Assembly: GCA_017504165.1 (NCBI GenBank)
Contig: JAFVRR010000015.1
Span: 1 to 56,767, forward strand
Reading direction: 5' to 3'
From: Clostridia bacterium
Lineage (GTDB): Bacteria > Bacillota > Clostridia > Christensenellales > Borkfalkiaceae
Length of the DNA stretch: 56,767 nucleotides
Of the stretch, positions 1 to 8,950 are shown piece after piece. How positions within the stretch are numbered: the first letter of the stretch is position 1; each line of letters begins with the position of its first letter. The translations under genes and the position numbers were made by a program. Under the pieces are notes generated by a model. It did no database searches. It saw only the letters and a program-made list of their open reading frames with translations, and was not told the DNA's origin.

Positions 1-224
1 ACGCCCCTATTTTATATTTTTATAAATTAATTTTTATTAATTATTTAATTTAAAAAAATAATTATTTTATTTATTTAAATTATTTTATTTTTTATCTTTT
101 TTCGGTTATTTAATTTTAATTATTCACATAATTTTTTTGTTATTTTTTTAATAAATTTTAGAATTATTTTTCGACTAATTTACCCCTTATATTTTACTCT
201 ATTTTTATTGTTTTTTATACGAAA
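1..224. other. AT-rich stretch without a gene
   Basis: This stretch is almost entirely A and T with many homopolymer runs. I see no open frame with a ribosome-binding site, no tRNA-like fold and no repeated unit. It ends at the terminator of the minus-strand HD gene. The left border of the window cuts it, so it may be the edge of a longer intergenic region. Confidence 0.5.
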
Positions 225-250
225 AAATCTCGCCCAAACGGGCGAGATTT
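225..250 (-). terminator. Rho-independent terminator after the HD hydrolase gene
   Basis: A perfect 11-bp stem (AAATCTCGCCC with GGGCGAGATTT) around a 4-nt loop is followed, on the minus strand, by a run of Ts. It lies 28 nt after the stop codon of the minus-strand HD gene. Confidence 0.85.
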
Positions 251-278
251 CTACCTTGTTTTTATCTAATTTTTACTA

Positions 279-713
279 TTATTTTTCACCTTCTAAAATG
301 GCTAAAGCCTTACTATATTTTTCATTTCTAGTTAAATCATACTCATTTAAAACCTCTAATCTAGTTACGTCGCTATTGTGTTTTAAGTCTGCAATTTTTA
401 CTTTTTTAGCAACCGAATTAGTCGAAATTTTTCTAACGTAATCCATATACGGAACGCTTTCTTCATGGGTTAATAGTTTTAAAACTTCAATGATTTTTTC
501 ATTAAATCCCATAGCCAAAAGGTCTTCAAATGTGATAGGAGTATCTTCAACAACGTCGTGTAAAAGAGCGCATATCGTACTTATTTCGTCGTCCATTTGT
601 TCTGCTAAATGGAAGGGGTGAAACACGTATGGAAGCCCCGTTTTATCCACTTGTTCCTTGTGTGCATCAAAGCAAACACGCAACGCTTTTTTAGTTAATT
701 TGGTGTAAATCAT
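279..713 (-). CDS. RelA/SpoT-type HD-domain phosphohydrolase (small, MESH1-like)
   Basis: This small single-domain protein has the HD-hydrolase signature of the RelA/SpoT hydrolase half: a first His in YVFHPFHLA, the metal-binding HD pair followed by ED in ALLHDVVEDTP, and a later K-x-ADLKHN motif. Such small proteins are usually annotated as (p)ppGpp hydrolase-like; the true substrate cannot be read from sequence. I prefer the ATG at 713 (protein starting MIYTKL) because GAGAGGAC sits just before it. A longer frame from 752 would overlap the end of the upstream membrane-protein gene and has no clear RBS. The gene is the last of a two-gene unit and is followed by a terminator. There is no synthetase or TGS/ACT domain, so it could only degrade an alarmone or hydrolyse another nucleotide. 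Confidence 0.75.
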   Translation of the reverse strand: MIYTKLTKKALRVCFDAHKEQVDKTGLPYVFHPFHLAEQMDDEISTICALLHDVVEDTPITFEDLLAMGFNEKIIEVLKLLTHEESVPYMDYVRKISTNSVAKKVKIADLKHNSDVTRLEVLNEYDLTRNEKYSKALAILEGEK

Positions 714-742
714 AACGTCCTCTCGATAGAATTTTTCTTGCT

Positions 743-2242
743 TTAAAGGCATTCATTTTCATTTTCTTTTTGCTCATCCCCTACACTTTTTCTCTTGCGT
801 TTTACTATTGTAAATTCATCAAACGGATACTTAATTTCTATATTTGTAGATATTAAAACTAAAGCAATTGATAGCATAAATGCAATGTAAGAATAGTACT
901 CTTTTCCGCCGAAATAGCAGTTTAAAATCACTACTATAAAGGACGCTAAAGAGAGAATTCCGTTAAATTTTACAATGCGTGAAATCGTTTTTATATGGCT
1001 ATTATAACTGTCGCCCTGCTTACTAATTCCATCGCTAATGTCGGTAATTAAATTACCTAAAGGCTTTGCTATTGCGAAATAAATCACGCTAATTATAAGT
1101 AGAATTATTTGATATAAAGAGTAGTTTTCTAGGCTGAAATTTTGATATACGAAATACTCTAAAGTTATATCTACAAGTAAAAATATTCCGGAAAAAATCG
1201 CTAAGAAAGCACCTAAATTTGATATCGCAATAACGCTTATTTTATACTGCCCTTCCTTTTTAAATATGCCCCATAAAAGCGAAATATAATATAAACTAGC
1301 AAATATTGTAAAGTTTACAATTAGCATAAAATCAATAATTCCGCCAAATCCTAGATTTAAAATTTCACTAGTAAAATTCTTTAAAAGTCCGCTAAATCCA
1401 CCCGCTAAATACCTTTGATAATCGTTTTCTACGGCATATAAAACAACACCTGTAAACCCCAAAATTACGCTTATTAATAAAATAATAGTGGTTAAAATAT
1501 TAACCTTTTTACTCTTAGAACGCGTTAAATAAATTTTAACTTTTTCATATTTTTCATCAATTTCTATAAGTTCAGAATCTTCGTTTTCCTTTATATCAAA
1601 ATCTAAAATTAATGGATTTTTTAGATAGTAAACAAGGGTTGAAATAGAAAATATAGTGATAAAAAACATTAAAATCAAGTTGGCGTAATCGTTAAAAATT
1701 ACTAAGTTTTGCGCACCGCTTGTAGTTGACGTATATATATCGTAACAACAAAAAGCCATGGCAATTACGGATATTACAAGCGTACCCCAATTCAGTTTTA
1801 TTAATTGGCGTTTCTTTAACGCGTTTGAAATGCTAGAAGAAATATAACCGTACGCAAGGTATACTAGGATATACGACCATTCTATTTTTGTTTTTATACT
1901 TCCACCATCGGTAAAAGCATATACGAAACTGCTAGCCAAAACCTTAGTTAAACTAGCGTAAACTATGGTGTTAACAAGTTGAATTATTATTTTATTAATA
2001 TCGAATTTTTCGCCCGCTCGCCATTGTTTTATAAGGTTTAAACCTATCTTTAAAGCCATAAACGAGAAGGCTAAATCGATAATCATATCATACGATTGAG
2101 AAAATATTAGACCTATATTCCCACCATATTTTTGGTAATAAGAAAGGGCGTCTAACGCACCTATAATTAAAGAACCAATTGCAGTTATAGAGGCTACTAT
2201 TCCTATAATATATATAATTATTCCTCTTTTGCTCTCTTTCAT
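743..2242 (-). CDS. Polytopic membrane protein of unknown function
   Basis: The 499-residue product has about ten hydrophobic segments long enough to cross the membrane. Two polar stretches interrupt them: an acidic one near residues 215-235 (IKENEDSELIEIDEKYEK) and a basic, probably cytoplasmic C-terminal tail (KRKRKS). I recognise no transporter signature, zinc site or enzyme motif. The two halves both begin with a pair of long hydrophobic segments, so an internal duplication is possible but not obvious. The stop codon lies inside the upstream part of the HD gene's frame, so the two genes are probably co-transcribed. Function is unknown. Confidence 0.7.
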   Translation of the reverse strand: MKESKRGIIIYIIGIVASITAIGSLIIGALDALSYYQKYGGNIGLIFSQSYDMIIDLAFSFMALKIGLNLIKQWRAGEKFDINKIIIQLVNTIVYASLTKVLASSFVYAFTDGGSIKTKIEWSYILVYLAYGYISSSISNALKKRQLIKLNWGTLVISVIAMAFCCYDIYTSTTSGAQNLVIFNDYANLILMFFITIFSISTLVYYLKNPLILDFDIKENEDSELIEIDEKYEKVKIYLTRSKSKKVNILTTIILLISVILGFTGVVLYAVENDYQRYLAGGFSGLLKNFTSEILNLGFGGIIDFMLIVNFTIFASLYYISLLWGIFKKEGQYKISVIAISNLGAFLAIFSGIFLLVDITLEYFVYQNFSLENYSLYQIILLIISVIYFAIAKPLGNLITDISDGISKQGDSYNSHIKTISRIVKFNGILSLASFIVVILNCYFGGKEYYSYIAFMLSIALVLISTNIEIKYPFDEFTIVKRKRKSVGDEQKENENECL

Positions 2243-2313
2243 TTTCGCTCCTAGTAAATTTAAGTTTATAACAATATTATACCATTATAATAGTATAATA
2301 TCAATAGAAAAAA

Positions 2314-2340
2314 TAAAAGACTGCACATAGCAGTCTTTTA
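2314..2340 (-). terminator. Terminator after the flavoprotein gene (can work both ways)
   Basis: An 11-bp perfect stem (TAAAAGACTGC with GCAGTCTTTTA) with a 5-nt loop lies just after the stop of the flavoprotein gene. It is flanked by A-rich and T-rich runs, so it could act in either direction. Confidence 0.8.
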
Positions 2341-2346
2341 TTTTTA

Positions 2347-2907
2347 TTATTTAATTTTAAGCCCGTCTGAAAAGGCATTCCCTACCCTTTCCCCTAGCGT
2401 ATAATAACCGTGTGTATCGCAGTCGTAACAGATAGGTTTAAACTTGGTTAAGTCAATTTTTCCTTTACTGTTTAAGATGCTTTCTTCCGCCGAAACGTTA
2501 ATAATTTCGCCAATCATAATCTCACTACTTGGGTCATAACTTTCCATTTTACACTCTAAAGTAAGTGGAAGTTCGGTGATAATCGGAGCGTTTACATACT
2601 CACTTTTAACGGTATGCCAACCGCATTTTTCTAGTTTGTTTTTAGTCTTATTACCCGAAACAACGCCAACGTAATCAGCCTGAGTAACGTTATTTATATC
2701 CGCCATTGACAGGGTAAACTCTTTAGTTGTTAAGATGTTTTTAACCGTTTTATGACTGGCGCTTAAACAAATAGAAACCTTATTTTCATCGCACACAGTA
2801 CCCCAAGCGGCGTTCATTGCGTTAGGTTTTCCATCCTCGTCGTAACTGCCAATTATTAAAACAGGCAACGGATAAACGTATGCTTTTTTAGTTAAATTCT
2901 TTCTCAT
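2347..2907 (-). CDS. Flavin reductase-like FMN-binding protein (DIM6/NTAB family, flavoredoxin type)
   Basis: The 186-residue product fits the split-barrel flavin reductase family in length and pattern. It opens with PLPVLIIGSYDEDGKPNAM, continues with the substrate/FMN-loop region AAWGTVCDENK and SICLSASHKT, and ends with YYTLGERVGNAFSDGL. Members bind FMN and pass electrons from NAD(P)H or ferredoxin; the exact partner is unknown here. Its ATG overlaps the stop of the upstream MATE gene by the ATGA arrangement, so translation is probably coupled. The pairing with a multidrug exporter suggests a detoxification or redox-stress role, but this is inference. Confidence 0.85.
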   Translation of the reverse strand: MRKNLTKKAYVYPLPVLIIGSYDEDGKPNAMNAAWGTVCDENKVSICLSASHKTVKNILTTKEFTLSMADINNVTQADYVGVVSGNKTKNKLEKCGWHTVKSEYVNAPIITELPLTLECKMESYDPSSEIMIGEIINVSAEESILNSKGKIDLTKFKPICYDCDTHGYYTLGERVGNAFSDGLKIK

Positions 2908-4316
2908 ATCTCTTCCCCTTTTATAGCATTTTCTTTTTCTAATTTCTTTTTAACGTGGTTGAATAACACGATAAGTATTACAGTTGCCACAACTAAAGCC
3001 ACAAACCAACTAGCAGGATATAATAGATAAAGCATTTGTAAATTGTGCGCTAAATTCCCTTCAATTGATATAAATGGATACACGAAATATATGTAGATAA
3101 CCCTTAAAATAATGTTTGCAAAAACGCTAATTAAAGTTGAAGTTAAAGAGTATCCTATACCCCTTATCGCCTCTTGAACTACACCTAATAGACCTAGTAA
3201 AAAGTAGAAAATACTTATTGAATAAATCCTAACCATACATAGTTCTAGTACGGTTTCAGTATCGGTCATAATACCGCATAGCGTTTTGCCAAAGACCATT
3301 AAAAGCCCTGCCAAAACAAGTGAACAAGCAACTTGCATTCCCATTGTTAAGAATATAACTTTCTTAATTCTATCCATTTTTCTAGCGCCATAGTTTTGGC
3401 TAATTACCGCAATAGACGCAGCATCTATAGCGTGAACTATTTCTAAAATAAACCCATCGAACTCTTTAGTTATAGAATGCGCCGTCATAGCAACGTCACC
3501 AAGCGAATTTAATTTAGCCGAAACAATTACGTTTGCAAAAGAAAATAGGCATTTAGATATTGCAATAGGAAGACCAATTTTAACAATATCTAATAATTCT
3601 TCTTTAGATATTTTTAAATTTTCTCTTTCAATTTTAGCATAGCCGTCACTTTTAATCATTAAAACAAGGGCGCAAATTCCGCTTACGCTATTAGATACTA
3701 CCGTTGCTATTGCTACACCTTCAATATCAAGTCCTACAACCGTTATAAAGAAAATATTGAGTACAACGTTTAAAATACCGCCAATTATTAAGAAAAATAG
3801 TGGTCTTGCCGTATCGCCTACCGCCCTTAATATAGCAGTGCTAAAATTATAAAGCATAATTATAGGCATACCTAAAAAGTATATTCTTAAGTATTTTGTT
3901 GCGTATGGTAAAACGGTTGGAGCGCAGTTGGTCCATATAAGCATTTGCTCGGCAAGTATTACGCCTAAAATCATAAGAAGTATTCCACCAACAATACTAA
4001 TAAATATTGCAGTTCCCACGAATACCCTTGCCTGCTTTTCGTCTTTTGCGCCGACTAATCGGGCAATTTTTACGTTAGCACCTACTGCTAAACCCGTTAA
4101 AAAACCTATACATAAATTAATAATCGGCGTTGTAGCGCCTACCGCTGCAATGGCGTTATCGTTACCCGTAAAAATACCTAAAACGGACAAATCCGCCATG
4201 GTAAACAGTAATTGTAATACGTTTACGCCAATTATTGGCAAGGCATATAGAATTATCTTTTTTAACATTGGCCCTGAAGTAAAATCAACTTCACGCCTAC
4301 CTACCTTTGCACTCAT
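2904..4316 (-). CDS. MATE-family multidrug/Na+ antiporter
   Basis: The 470-residue protein has twelve predicted membrane spans in two homologous halves, the normal MATE length. Recognisable pieces are the N-terminal FTSGPMLKKIILYALPII, the first-half DLSVLGIF segment, and the repeated pattern AVGAT..G...AVGANVKIARLVGA typical of MATE helices 1-3. These carriers export cationic drugs or metabolites in exchange for Na+ or H+. It is the first gene of a two-gene unit with the flavoprotein. It is transcribed away from an AraC-type regulator, which might control it, although that regulator could instead serve the catabolic genes on its other side. Confidence 0.9.
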   Translation of the reverse strand: MSAKVGRREVDFTSGPMLKKIILYALPIIGVNVLQLLFTMADLSVLGIFTGNDNAIAAVGATTPIINLCIGFLTGLAVGANVKIARLVGAKDEKQARVFVGTAIFISIVGGILLMILGVILAEQMLIWTNCAPTVLPYATKYLRIYFLGMPIIMLYNFSTAILRAVGDTARPLFFLIIGGILNVVLNIFFITVVGLDIEGVAIATVVSNSVSGICALVLMIKSDGYAKIERENLKISKEELLDIVKIGLPIAISKCLFSFANVIVSAKLNSLGDVAMTAHSITKEFDGFILEIVHAIDAASIAVISQNYGARKMDRIKKVIFLTMGMQVACSLVLAGLLMVFGKTLCGIMTDTETVLELCMVRIYSISIFYFLLGLLGVVQEAIRGIGYSLTSTLISVFANIILRVIYIYFVYPFISIEGNLAHNLQMLYLLYPASWFVALVVATVILIVLFNHVKKKLEKENAIKGEEI

Positions 4317-4406
4317 TTTTTCTCCTTATATAACTAATTATATTGCTATATAATAAAAAAGTAAATGGAATAATTCTTACTATATGGAAAAAAACGAACA
4401 AAATTA

Positions 4407-4435
4407 TTGAAATTTTTATTTTCAAATGGTATAAT
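4407..4435 (+). promoter_or_regulatory. Sigma-70-type promoter of the araC-like gene
   Basis: TTGAAA and TATAAT are separated by exactly 17 nt. The hexamers end 34 nt before the start codon of the regulator, which has an AAGGG ribosome site. Confidence 0.6.
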
Positions 4436-4469
4436 AAATTAAAATAATTATTAGATATAAGGGTTTAAA

Positions 4470-5222
4470 ATGATTGATTTTATTAAGGATATTAATATAA
4501 TTTCCTCTTATCATACTAAAAGTAAACAATATGCAAAAATTCAAAGTAGAAAGACTAATGGATTTATACTAAAACAAAGTGGCGTTTCAGAGTATATTAT
4601 AAACGATAAAAATATAACTTTAAGTGAAAACAAAATGATTTTTTTACCAAAAGGCTCGGATTATCAATATACTTCTTCGCCTGACGGAATGTATACTTCT
4701 ATAAATTTTGATGCATCTATAGATAACCTAGAACCACGCGTTTATTCTTTAGAAGATTTTAGGGACGTGAATTTTATTCACGAAAGTTTTTCTTATCTTT
4801 TTAAATTTGGCTCTATTACTGATAAATATAAATGTTTATCTGTTTTTTACGAGTTATTATCTTACATTTCAAGGATAGAAAACTTGAACCGATTAGAAAA
4901 AAACAAGTACCATATAATTGAACCTGCCGTAGAATATTTAAAAACCCATATATTTGATTTAAACTTAAAAATAGATAATTTACATCGTTTGTGTTGTATT
5001 TCTGATACTTATTTTAGAAACTTATTTATCGCACGCTTTAACGTTACCCCACAAGAATACGTTATTAGTAAAAGGATTTCTCAAGCAAAATCTATTTTAG
5101 AAAGTGGCGATTTTGACAGTATAGAAGAAGTATCTAAATTGGTTGGATATAAAGACCCATTATATTTTAGCAAATCTTTTAAGAAAATGTACGGATTTTC
5201 ACCATCAAGCGTTATTAAATAA
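4470..5222 (+). CDS. AraC/XylS-family transcriptional regulator
   Basis: The 250-residue product has the usual AraC layout. Residues 1-110 form a predicted cupin-like sensor (with a MIFLPKGSDYQY strand-turn typical of these barrels). The last 100 residues carry two helix-turn-helix motifs: one around LHRLCCISDTYFRNLFIARF and one around EVSKLVGYKDPLYFSKSFKK, ending with the family hallmark GFSPSSV. Such proteins sense a small molecule, often a sugar, and activate adjacent catabolic genes. It lies between the minus-strand MATE gene and the plus-strand sialidase-like gene. I judge the carbohydrate genes at 5.3-10 kb the likelier targets. The ligand is unknown. Confidence 0.88.
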   Translation: MIDFIKDINIISSYHTKSKQYAKIQSRKTNGFILKQSGVSEYIINDKNITLSENKMIFLPKGSDYQYTSSPDGMYTSINFDASIDNLEPRVYSLEDFRDVNFIHESFSYLFKFGSITDKYKCLSVFYELLSYISRIENLNRLEKNKYHIIEPAVEYLKTHIFDLNLKIDNLHRLCCISDTYFRNLFIARFNVTPQEYVISKRISQAKSILESGDFDSIEEVSKLVGYKDPLYFSKSFKKMYGFSPSSVIK

Positions 5223-5270
5223 ACTTAACAAACTGGACACAAAAGCAAAAAAAGATGTCCCGTTTAGTTA

Positions 5271-5299
5271 TTGTAAATAACACTTTTTGATGTTATAAT
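5271..5299 (+). promoter_or_regulatory. Promoter of the sialidase-like gene
   Basis: TTGTAA and TATAAT are 17 nt apart and end 27 nt before the ATG, which has an AAGGAG ribosome site. An imperfect inverted repeat (GGACA and TGTCC, about 5234-5261) just upstream of the -35 box could be an AraC-type activator site. Confidence 0.55.
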
Positions 5300-5326
5300 T
5301 ATTTTACTAACATTAAGGAGTTTTCT

Positions 5327-6424
5327 ATGAAAAAGACAGGTATTATATATAGAAAAGAGCACGGTCCTTTTAACTATAACGCATGGCCAACCGTTGCTAA
5401 AGACGACGATGGCGTTTTATACACCGTATTTTCGGGGCACAGAGTTAACCATATCGACACTTTTTCTAAAACTTATTTATGTAAAAGTTATGATAACGGC
5501 GAAACGTGGTCTCTTCCTATCGTTATAAACGACAGTTATCTTGACGACCGTGATGCCGGTATCATTTACCTTGGTGGCAAAAAGTTCTTAATAACCTATT
5601 TTTGCACTAACGTAGATTATTATTTTAATAAGTGGAACAATCTTATGATAAGACCTATGAGCCCTGCCGAAAAAATTATGACGCTTGGTGCAATAGAACT
5701 TTATAAAGAAGTACCACAAAAAACAAACGACTATGGCTCTTTCATAAGAATTACTGAAGACGGTTTTAATACGATAAGCGAGCCTTATAAAATCCCCGTT
5801 TCTACCCCACACGGCCCTATTTTATTACACGACGGCAGTATCGGTTATTTAGGCAAAGAAATGCACAATGATAATACAGATATTGATAGCGACACACTTT
5901 TCTATTTTAAAAGTGAAAATGAGGGCAAAACCTTTAATAAATTAGGTGAAATTCCAATCCCTAGCGATATGGATTTAACTCAATTTCACGAGCCACACGT
6001 TGTTGAATATGAAAACGGTAAACTCTTTGGCGTTTACCGTGCGCATAACGCTAAAAACCCAGACCTTAGAACTACAATGTTCTTCACGGCATCTAATGAC
6101 GGCGGTAAAACTTGGGAAACTCTTCGTCCATCGGGAATTGACGGACTTCCTCCTCACCTTATAAAGTTGTCCGACGGTAGAATACTTTTAACCTACTCGC
6201 GTAGAAACGAGCCAAATCAAATAGAGGCGGTTGTATCTTGTGACGGCGGTAAAACATTTGGCGAAACTATTATTGTTGAAAAATTCCCACAACACGCTTA
6301 TGAAGGCGACTTTGGCTACCCTGCATCCATAGAACTTGGTGACGGAAGTATTTTAACCGTTTATTACGCTATTTACGGCGATGATAAAAAACCGTCTATT
6401 ATGTATACAAAATGGAAAATTTAA
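5327..6424 (+). CDS. Sialidase-fold (BNR/Asp-box) protein, cytoplasmic exo-glycosidase candidate
   Basis: The 365-residue product is a six-bladed beta-propeller of the sialidase/neuraminidase superfamily. Asp-box repeats are visible as SYDNGETW near residue 55, SENEGKTF, SNDGGKTW and SCDGGKTF, spaced about one blade apart. There is no signal peptide or cell-wall anchor, so it probably works inside the cell on an imported oligosaccharide. The full sialidase Arg triad with Tyr/Glu cannot be confirmed by eye, so the sugar split may not be sialic acid. It has its own promoter and ends in a terminator shared with the convergent M20 gene. With the neighbouring esterases it suggests use of an acylated host or plant sugar. 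Confidence 0.75.
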   Translation: MKKTGIIYRKEHGPFNYNAWPTVAKDDDGVLYTVFSGHRVNHIDTFSKTYLCKSYDNGETWSLPIVINDSYLDDRDAGIIYLGGKKFLITYFCTNVDYYFNKWNNLMIRPMSPAEKIMTLGAIELYKEVPQKTNDYGSFIRITEDGFNTISEPYKIPVSTPHGPILLHDGSIGYLGKEMHNDNTDIDSDTLFYFKSENEGKTFNKLGEIPIPSDMDLTQFHEPHVVEYENGKLFGVYRAHNAKNPDLRTTMFFTASNDGGKTWETLRPSGIDGLPPHLIKLSDGRILLTYSRRNEPNQIEAVVSCDGGKTFGETIIVEKFPQHAYEGDFGYPASIELGDGSILTVYYAIYGDDKKPSIMYTKWKI

Positions 6425-6435
6425 TATAAAAACAA

Positions 6436-6465
6436 GGCTATAGAACGATAAAACGTTCTATAGCC
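6436..6465. terminator. Terminator shared by the convergent sialidase-like and M20 genes
   Basis: A 12-bp perfect stem (GGCTATAGAACG with CGTTCTATAGCC) with a 6-nt loop lies between two convergent stop codons. It has a T-run on the plus side and an A-rich left flank, so it can act in both directions. Confidence 0.85.
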
Positions 6466-6471
6466 TATTTT

Positions 6472-7842
6472 TTATTTATTCTTAAAATCTAAAGTAATAG
6501 TTCCATCTTCGTTATAAATAACCGTTTCTTTTTCCATATTGATAGAGTCTTTATGCGCCAAATAATCTTCAACGCTATTAAATACAGGGGTAAATTTACT
6601 CATTATATCTTTTGCCCTTTTAGCGTTATTTTCAAGTAGTTTTCTAATTAAGCCGTACTCAAACTTAGCGCCGTTAACGCACGCGTGGTATGGATTTTTA
6701 ATATAATAATCAATGCCGTGGCTAGTACCGTAAGCACCGCCTACGTAAGCGTGAATTGATGGGAATAAGGTGGAAATATCGCCCATATCAGTAGAAGATG
6801 CCATCCATTTATCGTGATATATATAACTATCTTTACCAACTAACTCTTCAAATACTTCTAAAGCAACTTCTCTTAAATTAGCGTCTTCATTAAGGGCTTC
6901 CGAGCCTGCAATATCTTCAATTTTAACTTTGCAACCAATTGATGCTGCAGTTGCCGATATTGCCCTATTAACTTTTTCGTTAATACTTTTATTAACGATT
7001 GGGTTTGCCGCCCTAATATAACTTTCAATAACTACTTCGTTAGGTACGGCGTTAACCGCGTCGCCACCTTTAGTGATAATAGAGTGCACCCTTGCAAAAT
7101 TGCTTTCAGTAAACGTTTCGCGAAGAGAGTTTATTGCAACGATTATAAGCGACGCTGCGTTTAACGCGTTAATACCGTCTTCAGGGTGAGCGCCTGCATG
7201 CGCAGATTTACCTATAACGGTAGTTTTCTTTCTTATATTGCCGTTATGGCCTTTTGTTAAAGAAAATAGCACTTTTTCATCTTCTGGCTTAGTTGCAGCA
7301 CCCGTATGGAGCATAAAAGCAAGGTCAACGTCGTCAAAAAATCTTCTAGCGATAAATTCTGGCTTGCCCGTAGCGTACTTAATGACACCCTTTTTAATAA
7401 GTTCTTTTCTATAAGTAATTTCAATGCCTTCTTCCGCGGGAACTACGCAAAGTTTAATTTTACCGCAAAGTCCGTCAAGCGCGCCCTCTTCTTTTAAAGC
7501 GCCCGCTAAGCCAAGCATAGCGGAACATTGTACGTGGTGTCCGCAATTATGAACTGCGCCCGTTTCTTTATCGCATTCGGGGTGATTTTTATTGATAAGG
7601 GAGTCAAGTTCGGCTAAAACGAGTACGGTTGGACCAGGTCTACCCGTATCAACTACCGTGTAAAAACCCGTAATATTATCCGCTTTAACGATATTTGTAT
7701 AACCAAGTTCTTCAAATTTTTTAAGCATATATTCGTTAGTTTTGTACTCTTTATAGCCTGGCTCTGGATTGGTCCAAATATATCTCTCTGCCGTAAGCAT
7801 TAAATCTTTAAACTTTTCTACGTAGTCGTAGTATTTATTCAT
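6472..7842 (-). CDS. M20-family amidohydrolase (AbgB-like)
   Basis: This 456-residue protein is a dinuclear metallo-amidohydrolase of the M20 family. Metal-site motifs are visible: VHNCGHHVQ near residue 105 and PAEEGIE near 135, with a lid-domain segment SAHAGAHPEDGINAL near 215. The layout matches the AbgB-like branch, which cleaves aryl- or acyl-amino-acid amides (p-aminobenzoyl-glutamate in E. coli). Here the substrate is unknown. The insertion between the metal motifs and the C-terminal STDMGDIS segment also fit that branch. It starts 4 nt after the stop of an SGNH esterase gene, so it belongs to the same unit. It may remove an N-acyl group from the product of the esterase and glycosidase neighbours. 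Confidence 0.88.
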   Translation of the reverse strand: MNKYYDYVEKFKDLMLTAERYIWTNPEPGYKEYKTNEYMLKKFEELGYTNIVKADNITGFYTVVDTGRPGPTVLVLAELDSLINKNHPECDKETGAVHNCGHHVQCSAMLGLAGALKEEGALDGLCGKIKLCVVPAEEGIEITYRKELIKKGVIKYATGKPEFIARRFFDDVDLAFMLHTGAATKPEDEKVLFSLTKGHNGNIRKKTTVIGKSAHAGAHPEDGINALNAASLIIVAINSLRETFTESNFARVHSIITKGGDAVNAVPNEVVIESYIRAANPIVNKSINEKVNRAISATAASIGCKVKIEDIAGSEALNEDANLREVALEVFEELVGKDSYIYHDKWMASSTDMGDISTLFPSIHAYVGGAYGTSHGIDYYIKNPYHACVNGAKFEYGLIRKLLENNAKRAKDIMSKFTPVFNSVEDYLAHKDSINMEKETVIYNEDGTITLDFKNK

Positions 7843-7846
7843 TTAT

Positions 7847-8923
7847 TTATTCTCCTAATAAATTGTTTTCTTTAATAATTTTTTCAAGCATTTTATTTAT
7901 TGCTTTTGCCATAAAATAAAAACCTAAATCGTTTGGATGAGTGCCGTCTACCGTACAAAGATTATATTCCCTGCCAAATAATTTTCTGCCATCAAGTAAA
8001 TATACTTTATTATCACCCAACTTTTTAGCCTTGTTATAAGTAGACTTTATAACTTTTAAACGGGCTTCTGGGTTCATTGTAAAATTTGGTCTTGATACAA
8101 ATAGAATAGGAACGCTTTTATTTTTACTACGAATAGTTTCATAAAGTTTATAGTGGGTATTTTGTAAAAATTCTACTGTTGGGGCATTATGGTCGTAATC
8201 GCAAACGAAAATAGAAACGTCAAGCCCAGCCATATAATTAGAAATTGGTTCTTCCGCACGGCAACCGCCCGAAAAACCTAAATTGATATGGTCGATATTA
8301 TTCCATTTTGAAATAATAGACTCGTAACTATTATCAGGTCTTGAAGCGCATCCGCCTTGTGTTATTGACGAACCGTAGTAAAGTATAGGTTTTATATTTT
8401 TATACGGTAAACCTTTACCAAGCGTTGCACCCTTATCGATAGCAAGGGTTAAACTTTTAACTTCATTATATAATGGGAAATATATCGTTAAATCTCTTTC
8501 TTTTTCTTCTTCAAAAACGTATTCGCTTTCATAACCTTTTAAAGAATCGTATGGGGGAATAAAAGTGCAAACGTATTTATTAGAACCGTCGACAAAATCT
8601 TCTTGCAAGGAAAAACCGCAAACACCCGTAGACGGCATATGCCTAAGTGCACCCCTTGCTTCCCATTCAACTATAATTTTAATTTTCTTACTATTGGTTG
8701 AAAATCTTAATCTTCCGCCCGCAGTATTTTTATAAAGCCTTGCAACCGCATCGCTATTTATATCTGCAACTTCTTTAGGAAGCCTAACGAATCTATCGTT
8801 TTCATAAAAAACGCCGTATAGCGCGGTTTTCTCGTTAGGAATGGAGTATAAATCTAAGGTATCGTTATCATTTATTGGTTGTTTTACCTCAAAGTTTTTA
8901 TCTATTTTTGCTATATCAGTCAT
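7847..8923 (-). CDS. SGNH/GDSL-type carbohydrate esterase, copy 2
   Basis: The 358-residue product has an N-terminal beta-sandwich of about 170 residues (the GxDLY-type esterase N-domain) followed by an SGNH hydrolase domain. The catalytic Ser lies in YYGSSITQGG near residue 183, the block II Gly in LGFSGGCRAE, a block III-like CDYDHNAP, and the catalytic Asp-His pair in DGTHPNDLGF near residue 330. Enzymes with this layout remove acetyl or other acyl groups from polysaccharides. There is no signal peptide, so action is intracellular. It is about three-quarters identical by eye to the gene just upstream, clearly a tandem duplicate. It differs mainly in the N-terminal domain (residues 90-140), where substrate preference may have changed. 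Confidence 0.85.
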   Translation of the reverse strand: MTDIAKIDKNFEVKQPINDNDTLDLYSIPNEKTALYGVFYENDRFVRLPKEVADINSDAVARLYKNTAGGRLRFSTNSKKIKIIVEWEARGALRHMPSTGVCGFSLQEDFVDGSNKYVCTFIPPYDSLKGYESEYVFEEEKERDLTIYFPLYNEVKSLTLAIDKGATLGKGLPYKNIKPILYYGSSITQGGCASRPDNSYESIISKWNNIDHINLGFSGGCRAEEPISNYMAGLDVSIFVCDYDHNAPTVEFLQNTHYKLYETIRSKNKSVPILFVSRPNFTMNPEARLKVIKSTYNKAKKLGDNKVYLLDGRKLFGREYNLCTVDGTHPNDLGFYFMAKAINKMLEKIIKENNLLGE

Positions 8924-8950
8924 ATTTTTCCTTTTAATAAATATTTACTA

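Noticed and set aside
3928..4353. 141-residue plus-strand frame opposite the MATE gene
   Set aside because: Antisense shadow of the exporter's first helices; hydrophobic runs come from the opposite strand.
5222..5270. Terminator after the araC-like gene
   Set aside because: GGACA and TGTCC can pair, but the loop is A-rich and long and no T-run follows. I list it only as a possible activator site.
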